DNA from: Sphingomonadaceae bacterium
GTDB taxonomy: Bacteria; Pseudomonadota; Alphaproteobacteria; Sphingomonadales; Sphingomonadaceae
Direction: 5' to 3'
Length of the DNA: 32,409 bases
Assembly: GCA_016742125.1 (NCBI GenBank)
Contig: JACVCM010000007.1
Coordinates: forward strand, 26,241 to 58,649
Shown: positions 23,229 through 30,932 of the stretch, one piece after another
How positions within the stretch are numbered: the stretch's first letter is position 1
How the letters are laid out: each line of letters starts with the position of its first letter
Made by a program: the position numbers and the translations under genes
The notes under the pieces: generated by a model
Databases searched by the model: none
What the model was told of the DNA's origin: nothing
Seen by the model: only the letters and a program-made list of their open reading frames with translations

Positions 23229-25943
23229 ATGGCCAAGTTCCAATTTAATTCTGCGCGCCTCCTTGCGCACAGTGCCAGCCGCTTCGCGCTCGGCACCGCA
23301 ATGGTTGCCGCATTCGCCGCACCCGCATTCGCACAGGATGCGCCGGCCGCGGAGGAAGAAGAAGACGCGATTATCGTCTCAGGCTTTCGCGCAGCATTGG
23401 AAAGCGCAACTGCCAATAAAAAGCGCACGGAGACGGTTGTAGAATCGGTCAACGCCGAAGACATCGGCAAACTGCCCGACAACTCGATCGGCGAATCCAT
23501 CGCCCGCCTTCCCGGTCTCGCCGCGCAGCGTAGCAACGGCCGCGCCAATATCATTTCAATCCGTGGCTTCGGCCCCGATTTCTCAACCACGACGCTGAAT
23601 GGCCGTGAACAAACCACTACCAATGACAGCCGTGCCGTCGAGTTCGACCAGTTTCCATCGGAAATTCTCGCCGGCGTTGACGTTTATAAGACAACACAGG
23701 CCAACCGTACCGCTGGGGGTCTGGTCGGCAGTATCGACCTGCGTACCATTCGGCCGCTTGAAAGTAACAAGCAGGTAATTGCGTTCGGTGCGCGCGGTGT
23801 CATCACTGATGACAAGGTGCTACCAAACGTTTCTGACAAGGGCTATCGCGTATTCGGCGCCTTTGTCGATTCTTTCGCAGACGATACGATGGGCATCGCT
23901 CTGTCGGCCGCTTATTCAGACGAACCATATCACATCCGCGACTGGAACGCTTGGGGCTACGGCCCCTATGGGCCAGGCGGCACTCCGCCGTTCGGTATTG
24001 CCGGCGTCAAGACCTGGTCAGAGGCCTCGCGATTGAAGCGCCTTGGGGTCAACGGAACGTTCCAGGCGCAACTGAGCGATTCGTTGGTGTTCACACTTGA
24101 CGGCTTTTATTCTCATTTTGATGAGAAACTGGATCAAAAGGGCTTCGAAATGCCAATCCAGTGCTGCGGCTCTACCATAACCGCCTTCACCGGAGACAGT
24201 CGTGGTCTGGTCACATCAGCGAGATGGACCGGTCGTCCAATTATCGAGAATTATGCCACTGATAACAAGAACGATACCTATTCGTTTGCCGGCAACCTGA
24301 AATGGGACAACGATAGCGGCACCCGTGCCCTGCTCGATATCAGCTGGTCGCGCACCGACCGCTGGCAGGACCGCCTGGAAACCATCGCAGGCCTTGGGCG
24401 TAATCTGCCAACGACTGATGCGCTGGGCAACCCGCTCCCCGTTTCCAGCTATGGCGGAACCTTCGGCTATACGGTAACCGACAAGGCGTTGCAGTTTACC
24501 AGCAGTTTCAACGGTGCGAGCAACGCACTCGTTTTGACGGACGTTCAAGGCTGGTCGGGTGCAACCAATCAGGCTGGGTACGACAAAATCCGGAAGAGCA
24601 AGGATGATCTTAAGGAATTCCGAGCTGAAATCGAGCAGGATCTTGGCAGCTTTGTGCAGTCGATCAAGGTTGGTGTCGACCATGTCCACCGTACAAAGAA
24701 TCTGACGCAGGACGAAGCGACGCTGGTGCCACCAAATGGCGCAAACGGCGCCATTATCCCGAGCAGCCTGTTGTTGACGCCGGTTCAGCTGGACCGGGGA
24801 TTCGGACCGATATTGTCCTATGACCCACGTCGCCTTGTGCCGGAAGGTGTTCTGAATTCCCTTCCGAACGCCTTTGGTGCATCGCAAGCCTACGACATCA
24901 CCGAAAAGGTCTGGACGCCCTACGCGATGGCGAACTTCGGTGCACAACTCGGTTCCACCGAACTGAGTGGCAATATCGGGATTCAGGCCATTCACACCGA
25001 CTTGCGGTCGGAAGGCGCAATCAACCCTACCATTACGGACAGCTACTGGATGTTCCTGCCGAGCCTGAACATCAATTTCCGCGCACCCGAGGATGTCGTC
25101 GTCCGCTTTGCCGCATCAAAACAGATGATGCGCCCTCGCCTCCCGCAAATGAACAATATCGTCAACTTCGGGGCTAACCTGGCGTTCAATCCGCCGGTGT
25201 ATCAGGGCAGCGGCGGCAATCCCCTGCTCCGTCCCTATCGCGCAACAGCTTTCGACCTAAGCGTCGAAAAATATTTCGGCAACAAGGGCTACATCGCGCT
25301 TCAGGTATATTACAAACATCTGGATACCTATATCGATCCGGGCGCTAACGTTCTCGATTTCGACTATTCTGGCTTCCCGAAACCTCCGGGGCTTGTGCCG
25401 TCATCGCCAATCGGCATCTTCAGCGGTCCGGTCAACATTAAGGATGCTGGCTACATCATGGGCGGTGAAATTGCCGGTACCCTGCCCTTCGAAGTGTTCA
25501 GCGAGGCTCTGAGCGGATTCGGTATTACGGGCGGTTTGGGCTATACTGAGACCAAAGCATTGAATGCCAATGGAACAAGAAGCCGCATTCCTGGCTATTC
25601 CAAATATGTCGGCAGCCTGACCGCCTTTTACGAAAATAGCGGTTTCAACCTTCGTGGCAGCATGCGCTATCGTTCAGGCTTCCTCGGTGACTTCGCGTTG
25701 TTCAGCGGTGGTCTAGATCGCCAGCAGGTCTTGCCTGAAACGGTTTATGACGCACAGATCGGTTATGATTTCCGGGAAGGAACCGCGCTAGAAGGCCTTT
25801 CGCTTTACGTCCAGGGCCAAAACTTGACGGACGAGCGTCAAGCAACGGTTGCTGATGTCAATGGCGCGCCTTTCCCCGACGCGTGGCTAAAATATCAGAC
25901 ATATGGACGCCGCTTCCTGGCTGGCTTTACTTACAAGTTCTGA
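23229..25943 (+). CDS. TonB-dependent outer-membrane receptor (maltodextrin uptake)
   Basis: A 904-residue outer-membrane beta-barrel that imports large ligands using TonB/ExbBD energy. A signal peptide ends near AFAQ (about residue 36); a TonB-box-like segment DAIIVSGFR follows an acidic stretch; the plug domain reads TVVESVNAEDIGKLPDNSIGESIARLPGLAAQR and IISIRGFGPDFSTTTLNGR. The C-terminus LAGFTYKF ends in the Phe typical of barrels recognised by the BAM complex. This subfamily, with GKLPDNSIGESIARLPG, commonly sits beside tryptophan-halogenase-like genes and glycosidases in sphingomonads and Caulobacter (MalA being a maltodextrin example). It opens the plus-strand sugar operon; AGGGGAG precedes the ATG. 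A perfect hairpin with a short T-tract follows the stop, so part of the transcripts may end there, giving more receptor than downstream enzymes. Confidence 0.95.
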   Translation: MAKFQFNSARLLAHSASRFALGTAMVAAFAAPAFAQDAPAAEEEEDAIIVSGFRAALESATANKKRTETVVESVNAEDIGKLPDNSIGESIARLPGLAAQRSNGRANIISIRGFGPDFSTTTLNGREQTTTNDSRAVEFDQFPSEILAGVDVYKTTQANRTAGGLVGSIDLRTIRPLESNKQVIAFGARGVITDDKVLPNVSDKGYRVFGAFVDSFADDTMGIALSAAYSDEPYHIRDWNAWGYGPYGPGGTPPFGIAGVKTWSEASRLKRLGVNGTFQAQLSDSLVFTLDGFYSHFDEKLDQKGFEMPIQCCGSTITAFTGDSRGLVTSARWTGRPIIENYATDNKNDTYSFAGNLKWDNDSGTRALLDISWSRTDRWQDRLETIAGLGRNLPTTDALGNPLPVSSYGGTFGYTVTDKALQFTSSFNGASNALVLTDVQGWSGATNQAGYDKIRKSKDDLKEFRAEIEQDLGSFVQSIKVGVDHVHRTKNLTQDEATLVPPNGANGAIIPSSLLLTPVQLDRGFGPILSYDPRRLVPEGVLNSLPNAFGASQAYDITEKVWTPYAMANFGAQLGSTELSGNIGIQAIHTDLRSEGAINPTITDSYWMFLPSLNINFRAPEDVVVRFAASKQMMRPRLPQMNNIVNFGANLAFNPPVYQGSGGNPLLRPYRATAFDLSVEKYFGNKGYIALQVYYKHLDTYIDPGANVLDFDYSGFPKPPGLVPSSPIGIFSGPVNIKDAGYIMGGEIAGTLPFEVFSEALSGFGITGGLGYTETKALNANGTRSRIPGYSKYVGSLTAFYENSGFNLRGSMRYRSGFLGDFALFSGGLDRQQVLPETVYDAQIGYDFREGTALEGLSLYVQGQNLTDERQATVADVNGAPFPDAWLKYQTYGRRFLAGFTYKF

Positions 25944-25953
25944 TGTAATCACG

Positions 25954-25985
25954 GTTCCGCCGGTACACCCGGCGGAACTATTTTC
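25954..25985 (+). terminator. Hairpin plus short T-tract after TonB receptor (intra-operon terminator)
   Basis: GTTCCGCCGG (25954-25963) and CCGGCGGAAC (25969-25978) form a perfect 10-bp stem with a five-base loop, followed by TATTTT. It begins 11 bases after the receptor stop and ends 14 bases before the next start codon. It should act as a partial Rho-independent terminator or 3' stabiliser. Confidence 0.7.
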
Positions 25986-25998
25986 GAGTACCCGCAGC

Positions 25999-27504
25999 AT
26001 GAGCGAACCGTCGCCTCTCAGAATTGTTATAGCGGGTGGCGGATCGGCAGGCTGGATCGCGGCCGCAACCCTCGCGAGGTTTCTTGGGAACTGTACCGAA
26101 ATAACCCTTGTCGAATCCGAACAGATTGGCACGGTCGGGGTTGGCGAAGCGACCATTCCGCAAATCCACAATTTGCTGATCGGTCTTGGCATCGATCAGC
26201 AGGATTTTCTCCGCCGCACCAACGCAAGTTTCAAGCTCGGTATCGAATTTGTGGACTGGCGCGTTCAGGGCGAGAGCTACATTCATAGCTTCGGCGCCGT
26301 CGGGCGCGGTGTTGGATTGATCCAATTTCGCCAGCTTTGGCTGCGCGCGCGTAGCTTGGGCGTTGCCGAAGATTACGGCCGATACAGCTTCAATGTCGAG
26401 GCCGCGCGGCAAGAGCGTTTTGCTACGGGCAACGCGCAAAGCGGGCAAACGCCCGAGCTGGCCTACGCCTATCATCTGGACGCAACGCTGTTTGCGGAGA
26501 TGTTGCGCCAATATTCGGAGGTACTTGGCGTCAAACGGGTCGAGGGCAAAATAACGGCTGTCGATCGTGATACGGAGCACGGCGACATCGTTGCCTTGCG
26601 CCTCGACGGCGAGCGCGTGGTCGCAGGCAATTTCTTTATCGATTGCACCGGTTTTCGCAGCCTGCTGCTTGGCGATGCTCTGGGTGTGCCGTTCATCGAC
26701 TGGAGCCATTGGCTGCCGTGCGACACGGCGCTTGCTGTTCCCAGCGAGTCCGGCGGCGCGTTTCGTCCTTACACGCAATCGCTGGCGCATCCCGCAGGCT
26801 GGCAATGGCGCATCCCGCTTCAGCACCGCACCGGAAACGGGCATGTATTCAGCTCCAACTTCATGTCTGTCGAAGAGGCGCAAAGTCGTCTGCTCGACAA
26901 TCTCGAGGGCAATGCGCTGGCCGATCCCCGTCCGATCCGGTTCACCACAGGGCACCGGAAGGCCTTCTGGTCGCACAATTGCGTTGCCCTTGGTCTTGCT
27001 GCCGGGTTTATGGAGCCTTTGGAATCGACAAGTCTCCATCTGGTCCAATCCGGTGTCTCTCGACTGCTGAACCTTTTGCCGCGCGATTTCCAAGATACCC
27101 AAATCGCACGGTCGTCTTTCAACCGTCTTTCGGAAACCGAATGGCATCGCATTCGCGACTTTCTGGTGCTTCACTATGTAGCAAACGGGCGAGTGGGCGA
27201 GCCATTCTGGGATTATTGCCGAGAGATGCATATTCCCTCGACGCTGGCAGAAAAGATTGCTTTGTTCGGCGATGCTGGCCTTTTCATTCGCGAAGAGGAC
27301 GAACTTTTCCTCGACGATAGCTGGGGGCAGGTCATGCTTGGCCAAGGCATCGTGCCGAAGGGCTGGTCACCGCTTGCCGACAATGTTCCCGGCGAGGATA
27401 TAGGGCCGTTTTTGAGCAGTCTGGCCAATTCTTACCGGACGAAAGCACAAGCCTTGCCCACCCACGCCGCATTTGTTGCAAGCATGATGGAGAAAACCGC
27501 ATGA
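25999..27504 (+). CDS. Tryptophan-halogenase-family FAD-dependent protein
   Basis: A 501-residue flavoprotein of the PrnA/RebH class. ATG 25999 is chosen over an open frame starting in the receptor gene at 25903 because the flavin fold starts here: RIVIAGGGSAGWIAAATLARF. Diagnostic residues are intact: the catalytic Lys at position 79 (NASFKLGIEF), WQWRIP at 268-273, the flavin-halogenase WxWxIP motif, and Glu342 in PLESTSLHLVQ. FAD-dependent halogenases use FADH2, O2 and halide to make hypohalous acid that acts through the Lys. The gene lies after a TonB-dependent receptor and overlaps the amylase start (ATGA), an arrangement seen repeatedly in sphingomonad and Xanthomonas carbohydrate loci where no halogenated product is known. 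The true substrate is unknown. No partner flavin reductase is encoded in the window. Confidence 0.9.
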   Translation: MSEPSPLRIVIAGGGSAGWIAAATLARFLGNCTEITLVESEQIGTVGVGEATIPQIHNLLIGLGIDQQDFLRRTNASFKLGIEFVDWRVQGESYIHSFGAVGRGVGLIQFRQLWLRARSLGVAEDYGRYSFNVEAARQERFATGNAQSGQTPELAYAYHLDATLFAEMLRQYSEVLGVKRVEGKITAVDRDTEHGDIVALRLDGERVVAGNFFIDCTGFRSLLLGDALGVPFIDWSHWLPCDTALAVPSESGGAFRPYTQSLAHPAGWQWRIPLQHRTGNGHVFSSNFMSVEEAQSRLLDNLEGNALADPRPIRFTTGHRKAFWSHNCVALGLAAGFMEPLESTSLHLVQSGVSRLLNLLPRDFQDTQIARSSFNRLSETEWHRIRDFLVLHYVANGRVGEPFWDYCREMHIPSTLAEKIALFGDAGLFIREEDELFLDDSWGQVMLGQGIVPKGWSPLADNVPGEDIGPFLSSLANSYRTKAQALPTHAAFVASMMEKTA

Positions 27505-29288
27505 AAGCAAAATTGCTAGCCAGCCTGATTGCATTGGCGCTTGCAACACCCGTCGCCGCACAAAATTATCGCGACCGCCTCCCGGAGGATGAAGTTATTT
27601 ACTTCGTTCTTCCCGACCGCTTCGCCAACGGCGATCCGAAAAATGACAAGGGCGGCATCAAGGGTGACCGGCTCAAGCATGGTTTCGATCCGACGCACAA
27701 GGGCTTTTATCAGGGCGGCGACCTGAAAGGTCTGACGCTGAAGCTGGATTATCTCCAATCGATGGGGATGACGGCCATCTGGTTCGCACCGATCTTCAAA
27801 AACAAACCCGTGCAGGGCGGTCCCGGTCAGGAAAGTGCCGGATATCACGGCTACTGGATCACCGACTTCACCTCCATCGATCCGCATTTCGGCACCAACG
27901 CAGAATTCAAGGCGTTTGTCGATGCCGCGCACGCACGTGGCATGAAAGTCTATATGGACATTGTCGTCAATCACACCGCCGATGTTATCCAGTATCGCGA
28001 CTGCCCCGGCGATTGCGCCTACCGCAGTATCGCGGATTATCCCTGGTCGCGTAAGGGCGGCGTGAAAGGCGAGGTCATAAATTCAGGTTTTAAGGGCGAC
28101 AGCGTCCAGACCGACGAGAATTTTGCAAAGCTCGACAATATGAACTTCGCCTATCAGCCCTTTGTGCCTGAGGCCGAGAAGAATGTAAAAGTACCGGCCT
28201 GGCTGAACGACATCCGTTACTATCACAATCGCGGCAACAGCTATTGGAAGGGCGAGAGCGTCGTCTATGGCGATTTTGTCGGACTTGATGATGTTGCGAC
28301 CGAAAATCCGCGCGTCGTCAGGGGATTTATCGACGTTTTCGGCAAATGGATCGACGATTTCGGTGTCGATGGTTTTCGCATCGATACGTCCAAGCACGTC
28401 AATTCCGAATTCTGGCAAGCTTTCGTACCTGCCATGTATGAACGGGCCAAGGCCCGCGGCATTCCCAATTTCCACATCTTTGCCGAAGTCATGGTGGACG
28501 GAACCGACACAGCAACGCTTGCGCGCTACAATCGGAGCGACCTCTACGATACCCTGGACTTTGCCTTTACCTGGGCTGTAGTCGATGCGCTGAGCGGCAA
28601 GAACGGGCCGGAGGCACTGAGCCGCCTGATGGCAAACGACATCCTTTACCGCGATGGTCCGGGGTCGGCCAAGCGCATGCCAACCTTCCTCGGCAACCAT
28701 GATATAGCGCGCTTCACCACCAATCTTCGTCGGCGGATGCCCGACATCGGCCAGGATGAATTGCTGAAACGAACGCTGCTGGCACATGCACTGATGTTTA
28801 CGATGCGCGGTGTTCCGACGATCTATTCGGGCGATGAGCAAGGCTTTGTGAGCGATGGCGGCGATCAGGACGCGCGCGAAACTTTGTTCGCTTCGAAGGT
28901 AAAGCTGTATCTGGATAATGATCTTGTCGGCACTGACAATAGCCATGCGCAGGATAATTATGCACAGGGTCATCCGATTTACCGGCAGATAGCAATGTTG
29001 TCGAAAATTCGCCTCGCATCCCCGCCTCTGCGCCGTGGCAAGACAATCGTTCGCAACCATGGCGAAAAGCCGGGACTGTTCGCTTTCAGCCGTATCGACG
29101 AAGAGAGCGATCAGGAGATTGTCGTTGTGGCCAACACGAGCAACGAAAGCATTACCGGCAATTTCGAGTTAAGCCCAACCATTACCGGCTTTTCACCGAT
29201 CCATGGTGCCTGCCCGACGTTGAATGCACCGGGGTCGGCTGCGATCTCGCTGCAACCCCTCGAATATGTAATCTGCTCCACAAAATGA
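27501..29288 (+). CDS. Exported GH13 alpha-amylase/cyclomaltodextrinase-like enzyme
   Basis: A 595-residue alpha-1,4-glucan hydrolase with a signal peptide (MKAKLLASLIALALATPVAAQ, cleavage after residue 20 or 21), so periplasmic or outer-membrane associated. The (beta/alpha)8 motifs appear in order: DRFANGDPKND, VVNHTADV (region I), GFRIDTSKHV with nucleophile Asp295 (II), FAEVMVDG with acid/base Glu329 (III) and FLGNHDIARF with Asp401 (IV). A small beta-domain closes the C-terminus. The CPGDCAYRSIADYPW insertion contains two cysteines that could form a disulfide. It starts inside the halogenase stop codon (ATGA) and ends overlapping the next gene's start in the same way. It should cut imported maltodextrins to maltose and short oligosaccharides. 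Exact specificity (amylase, cyclomaltodextrinase or neopullulanase) is not decided here. Confidence 0.92.
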   Translation: MKAKLLASLIALALATPVAAQNYRDRLPEDEVIYFVLPDRFANGDPKNDKGGIKGDRLKHGFDPTHKGFYQGGDLKGLTLKLDYLQSMGMTAIWFAPIFKNKPVQGGPGQESAGYHGYWITDFTSIDPHFGTNAEFKAFVDAAHARGMKVYMDIVVNHTADVIQYRDCPGDCAYRSIADYPWSRKGGVKGEVINSGFKGDSVQTDENFAKLDNMNFAYQPFVPEAEKNVKVPAWLNDIRYYHNRGNSYWKGESVVYGDFVGLDDVATENPRVVRGFIDVFGKWIDDFGVDGFRIDTSKHVNSEFWQAFVPAMYERAKARGIPNFHIFAEVMVDGTDTATLARYNRSDLYDTLDFAFTWAVVDALSGKNGPEALSRLMANDILYRDGPGSAKRMPTFLGNHDIARFTTNLRRRMPDIGQDELLKRTLLAHALMFTMRGVPTIYSGDEQGFVSDGGDQDARETLFASKVKLYLDNDLVGTDNSHAQDNYAQGHPIYRQIAMLSKIRLASPPLRRGKTIVRNHGEKPGLFAFSRIDEESDQEIVVVANTSNESITGNFELSPTITGFSPIHGACPTLNAPGSAAISLQPLEYVICSTK

Positions 29289-30913
29289 GTGAAATGCAAA
29301 TAACCTTACCCACGGCAGCAGCCGACCGACCGTGGTGGCGCGGCGCGACCATCTATCAGGTTTACCCGCGCAGCTTTGCCGATTCCAACGGCGACGGTAT
29401 CGGCGACTTGCCCGGGATCACCGGTAAACTCGGTTATATCGCATCGCTTGGGGTCGATGCACTTTGGCTGTCGCCCTTCTTCACCTCGCCGATGAAGGAT
29501 TTCGGGTACGATGTTGCCGACTATTGCGGGGTCGATCCGATCTTCGGTACGCTCGACGACTTCGACGCGCTTGTTGAGAAGGCGCATTCGCTCGGGCTGA
29601 AAATCCTGATCGATCAGGTTTATTCCCACACGTCCGATCTTCACGCATGGTTTGCCGAAAGCCGCAAGAACCGAAATAATGCAAAGGCCGACTGGTATGT
29701 GTGGAGCGATCCGAAGCCCGATGGCACACCGCCCAACAACTGGCAGTCGGTATTCGGCGGTCCGGCCTGGACGTGGGATGCACGGCGCGGCCAATATTAT
29801 ATGCACAATTTCCTGAGCAGCCAGCCGCAGATGAATGTCCACAATCCGGAGGTTCAGCAGGCATTGCTGGGTGTTGCAAAATTCTGGCTCGATCGCGGCG
29901 TCGACGGCTTTCGTGTTGACGCGATAAATTTCGCAATGCACGACCCCGAACTTACGGACAATCCTCCAGCCCCACCCGGGAACGGACAGCGTACCCGGCC
30001 GTTCGATTTCCAGCTAAAGATTCACAACCAGTCGCATCCCGACATACCGGCCTTCGTTGCGCGCATCCGCAAACTGATGGACAGCTACCACGACCGATTT
30101 ACCGTAGCCGAGGTGGGAGGGCCCAATCCGGACCGGGAAATGAAGGCCTTCACCGCGGGAGATACGCATTTCAACAGCGCCTATGGGTTCAACTTCCTGT
30201 ATGCAGACCAATTAACCCCCGTGTTGGTCCGCGAGGCGCTGGAGGCTTGGCCCGACGAGGATGGGATAGGCTGGCCGAGCTGGGCCCTGTCCAACCATGA
30301 TGCGCCCCGCTGGATCAGCCGCTGGGGCCCAGAAGATGCGCGCGATGCCTATGCGCGCATGGTGATGATGCTTTTCATGAGCCTGCGCGGCAATGCCATC
30401 ATCTGGCAAGGCGAGGAACTCGGCCTGACACAGGTCGACATTCCGTTCGAAAAATTGCAAGACCCGGAAGCTATAGCCAATTGGCCGCTGACACTCAGCC
30501 GCGATGGCACGCGAACACCTATGCCTTGGGAGGCGGGGGCCACCAATTGCGGGTTCACGGCGGGCGAGCCCTGGCTTCCCATCGGCCCCGACCATGCTGC
30601 GGTGGCTGTCGATGTCTCAGAAGCAAACCCCAATTCGATGCTGGCGCTAACCCGCGAACTGATTGCTTTTCGCAACAACAATGACGCAATGCTTGTCGGG
30701 GACCTTAACATCCTCGAAGCACGCGGCGATTTGCTGGTATTCGAACGGCGCAGTGCCCAGCAGCATCTGGTCTGCGCGTTCAACATGGGCGCTACACCGC
30801 TTAAATGGCAGCCCGCCCAGCCAGATCGATGGCGAATGATTAAATCGGTCAACGACGCCACTGCGGCGTCGCTACCATCCTACGCTGCACAGATATCGCA
30901 AAAGATCGCCTGA
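29285..30913 (+). CDS. GH13 alpha-glucosidase (oligo-1,6/alpha-1,4-glucosidase type), cytoplasmic
   Basis: A 542-residue enzyme without a signal peptide, so it works in the cytoplasm on sugars brought in by the MFS transporter. WWRGATIYQVYPRSFADSNGDGIGDLPGI is the classic start of the GH13 alpha-glucosidase/oligo-1,6-glucosidase group (subfamily 23-like). Catalytic residues are Asp212 (GFRVDAINF), Glu276 (VAEVGG) and Asp339 (LSNHDAPR); DQVYSHTSDLHAWF is region I. It would release glucose from the non-reducing ends of maltose and maltodextrins. Its ATG overlaps the amylase stop (ATGA). The GH97 gene starts 19 bases after its stop. Transglucosylation is common in the family and cannot be excluded. 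Confidence 0.93.
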   Translation: MSEMQITLPTAAADRPWWRGATIYQVYPRSFADSNGDGIGDLPGITGKLGYIASLGVDALWLSPFFTSPMKDFGYDVADYCGVDPIFGTLDDFDALVEKAHSLGLKILIDQVYSHTSDLHAWFAESRKNRNNAKADWYVWSDPKPDGTPPNNWQSVFGGPAWTWDARRGQYYMHNFLSSQPQMNVHNPEVQQALLGVAKFWLDRGVDGFRVDAINFAMHDPELTDNPPAPPGNGQRTRPFDFQLKIHNQSHPDIPAFVARIRKLMDSYHDRFTVAEVGGPNPDREMKAFTAGDTHFNSAYGFNFLYADQLTPVLVREALEAWPDEDGIGWPSWALSNHDAPRWISRWGPEDARDAYARMVMMLFMSLRGNAIIWQGEELGLTQVDIPFEKLQDPEAIANWPLTLSRDGTRTPMPWEAGATNCGFTAGEPWLPIGPDHAAVAVDVSEANPNSMLALTRELIAFRNNNDAMLVGDLNILEARGDLLVFERRSAQQHLVCAFNMGATPLKWQPAQPDRWRMIKSVNDATAASLPSYAAQISQKIA

Positions 30914-30932
30914 ATGGTCGAAGGAGTCTAGC

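Noticed and set aside
25903..25998. Upstream start for the halogenase at 25903
   Set aside because: It overlaps the TonB receptor's last codons and spans the hairpin; the flavin-binding fold begins at ATG 25999.
25978..27345. 455-codon minus-strand open frame opposite the halogenase gene
   Set aside because: The sense strand carries all halogenase motifs; the antisense frame shows no domain.
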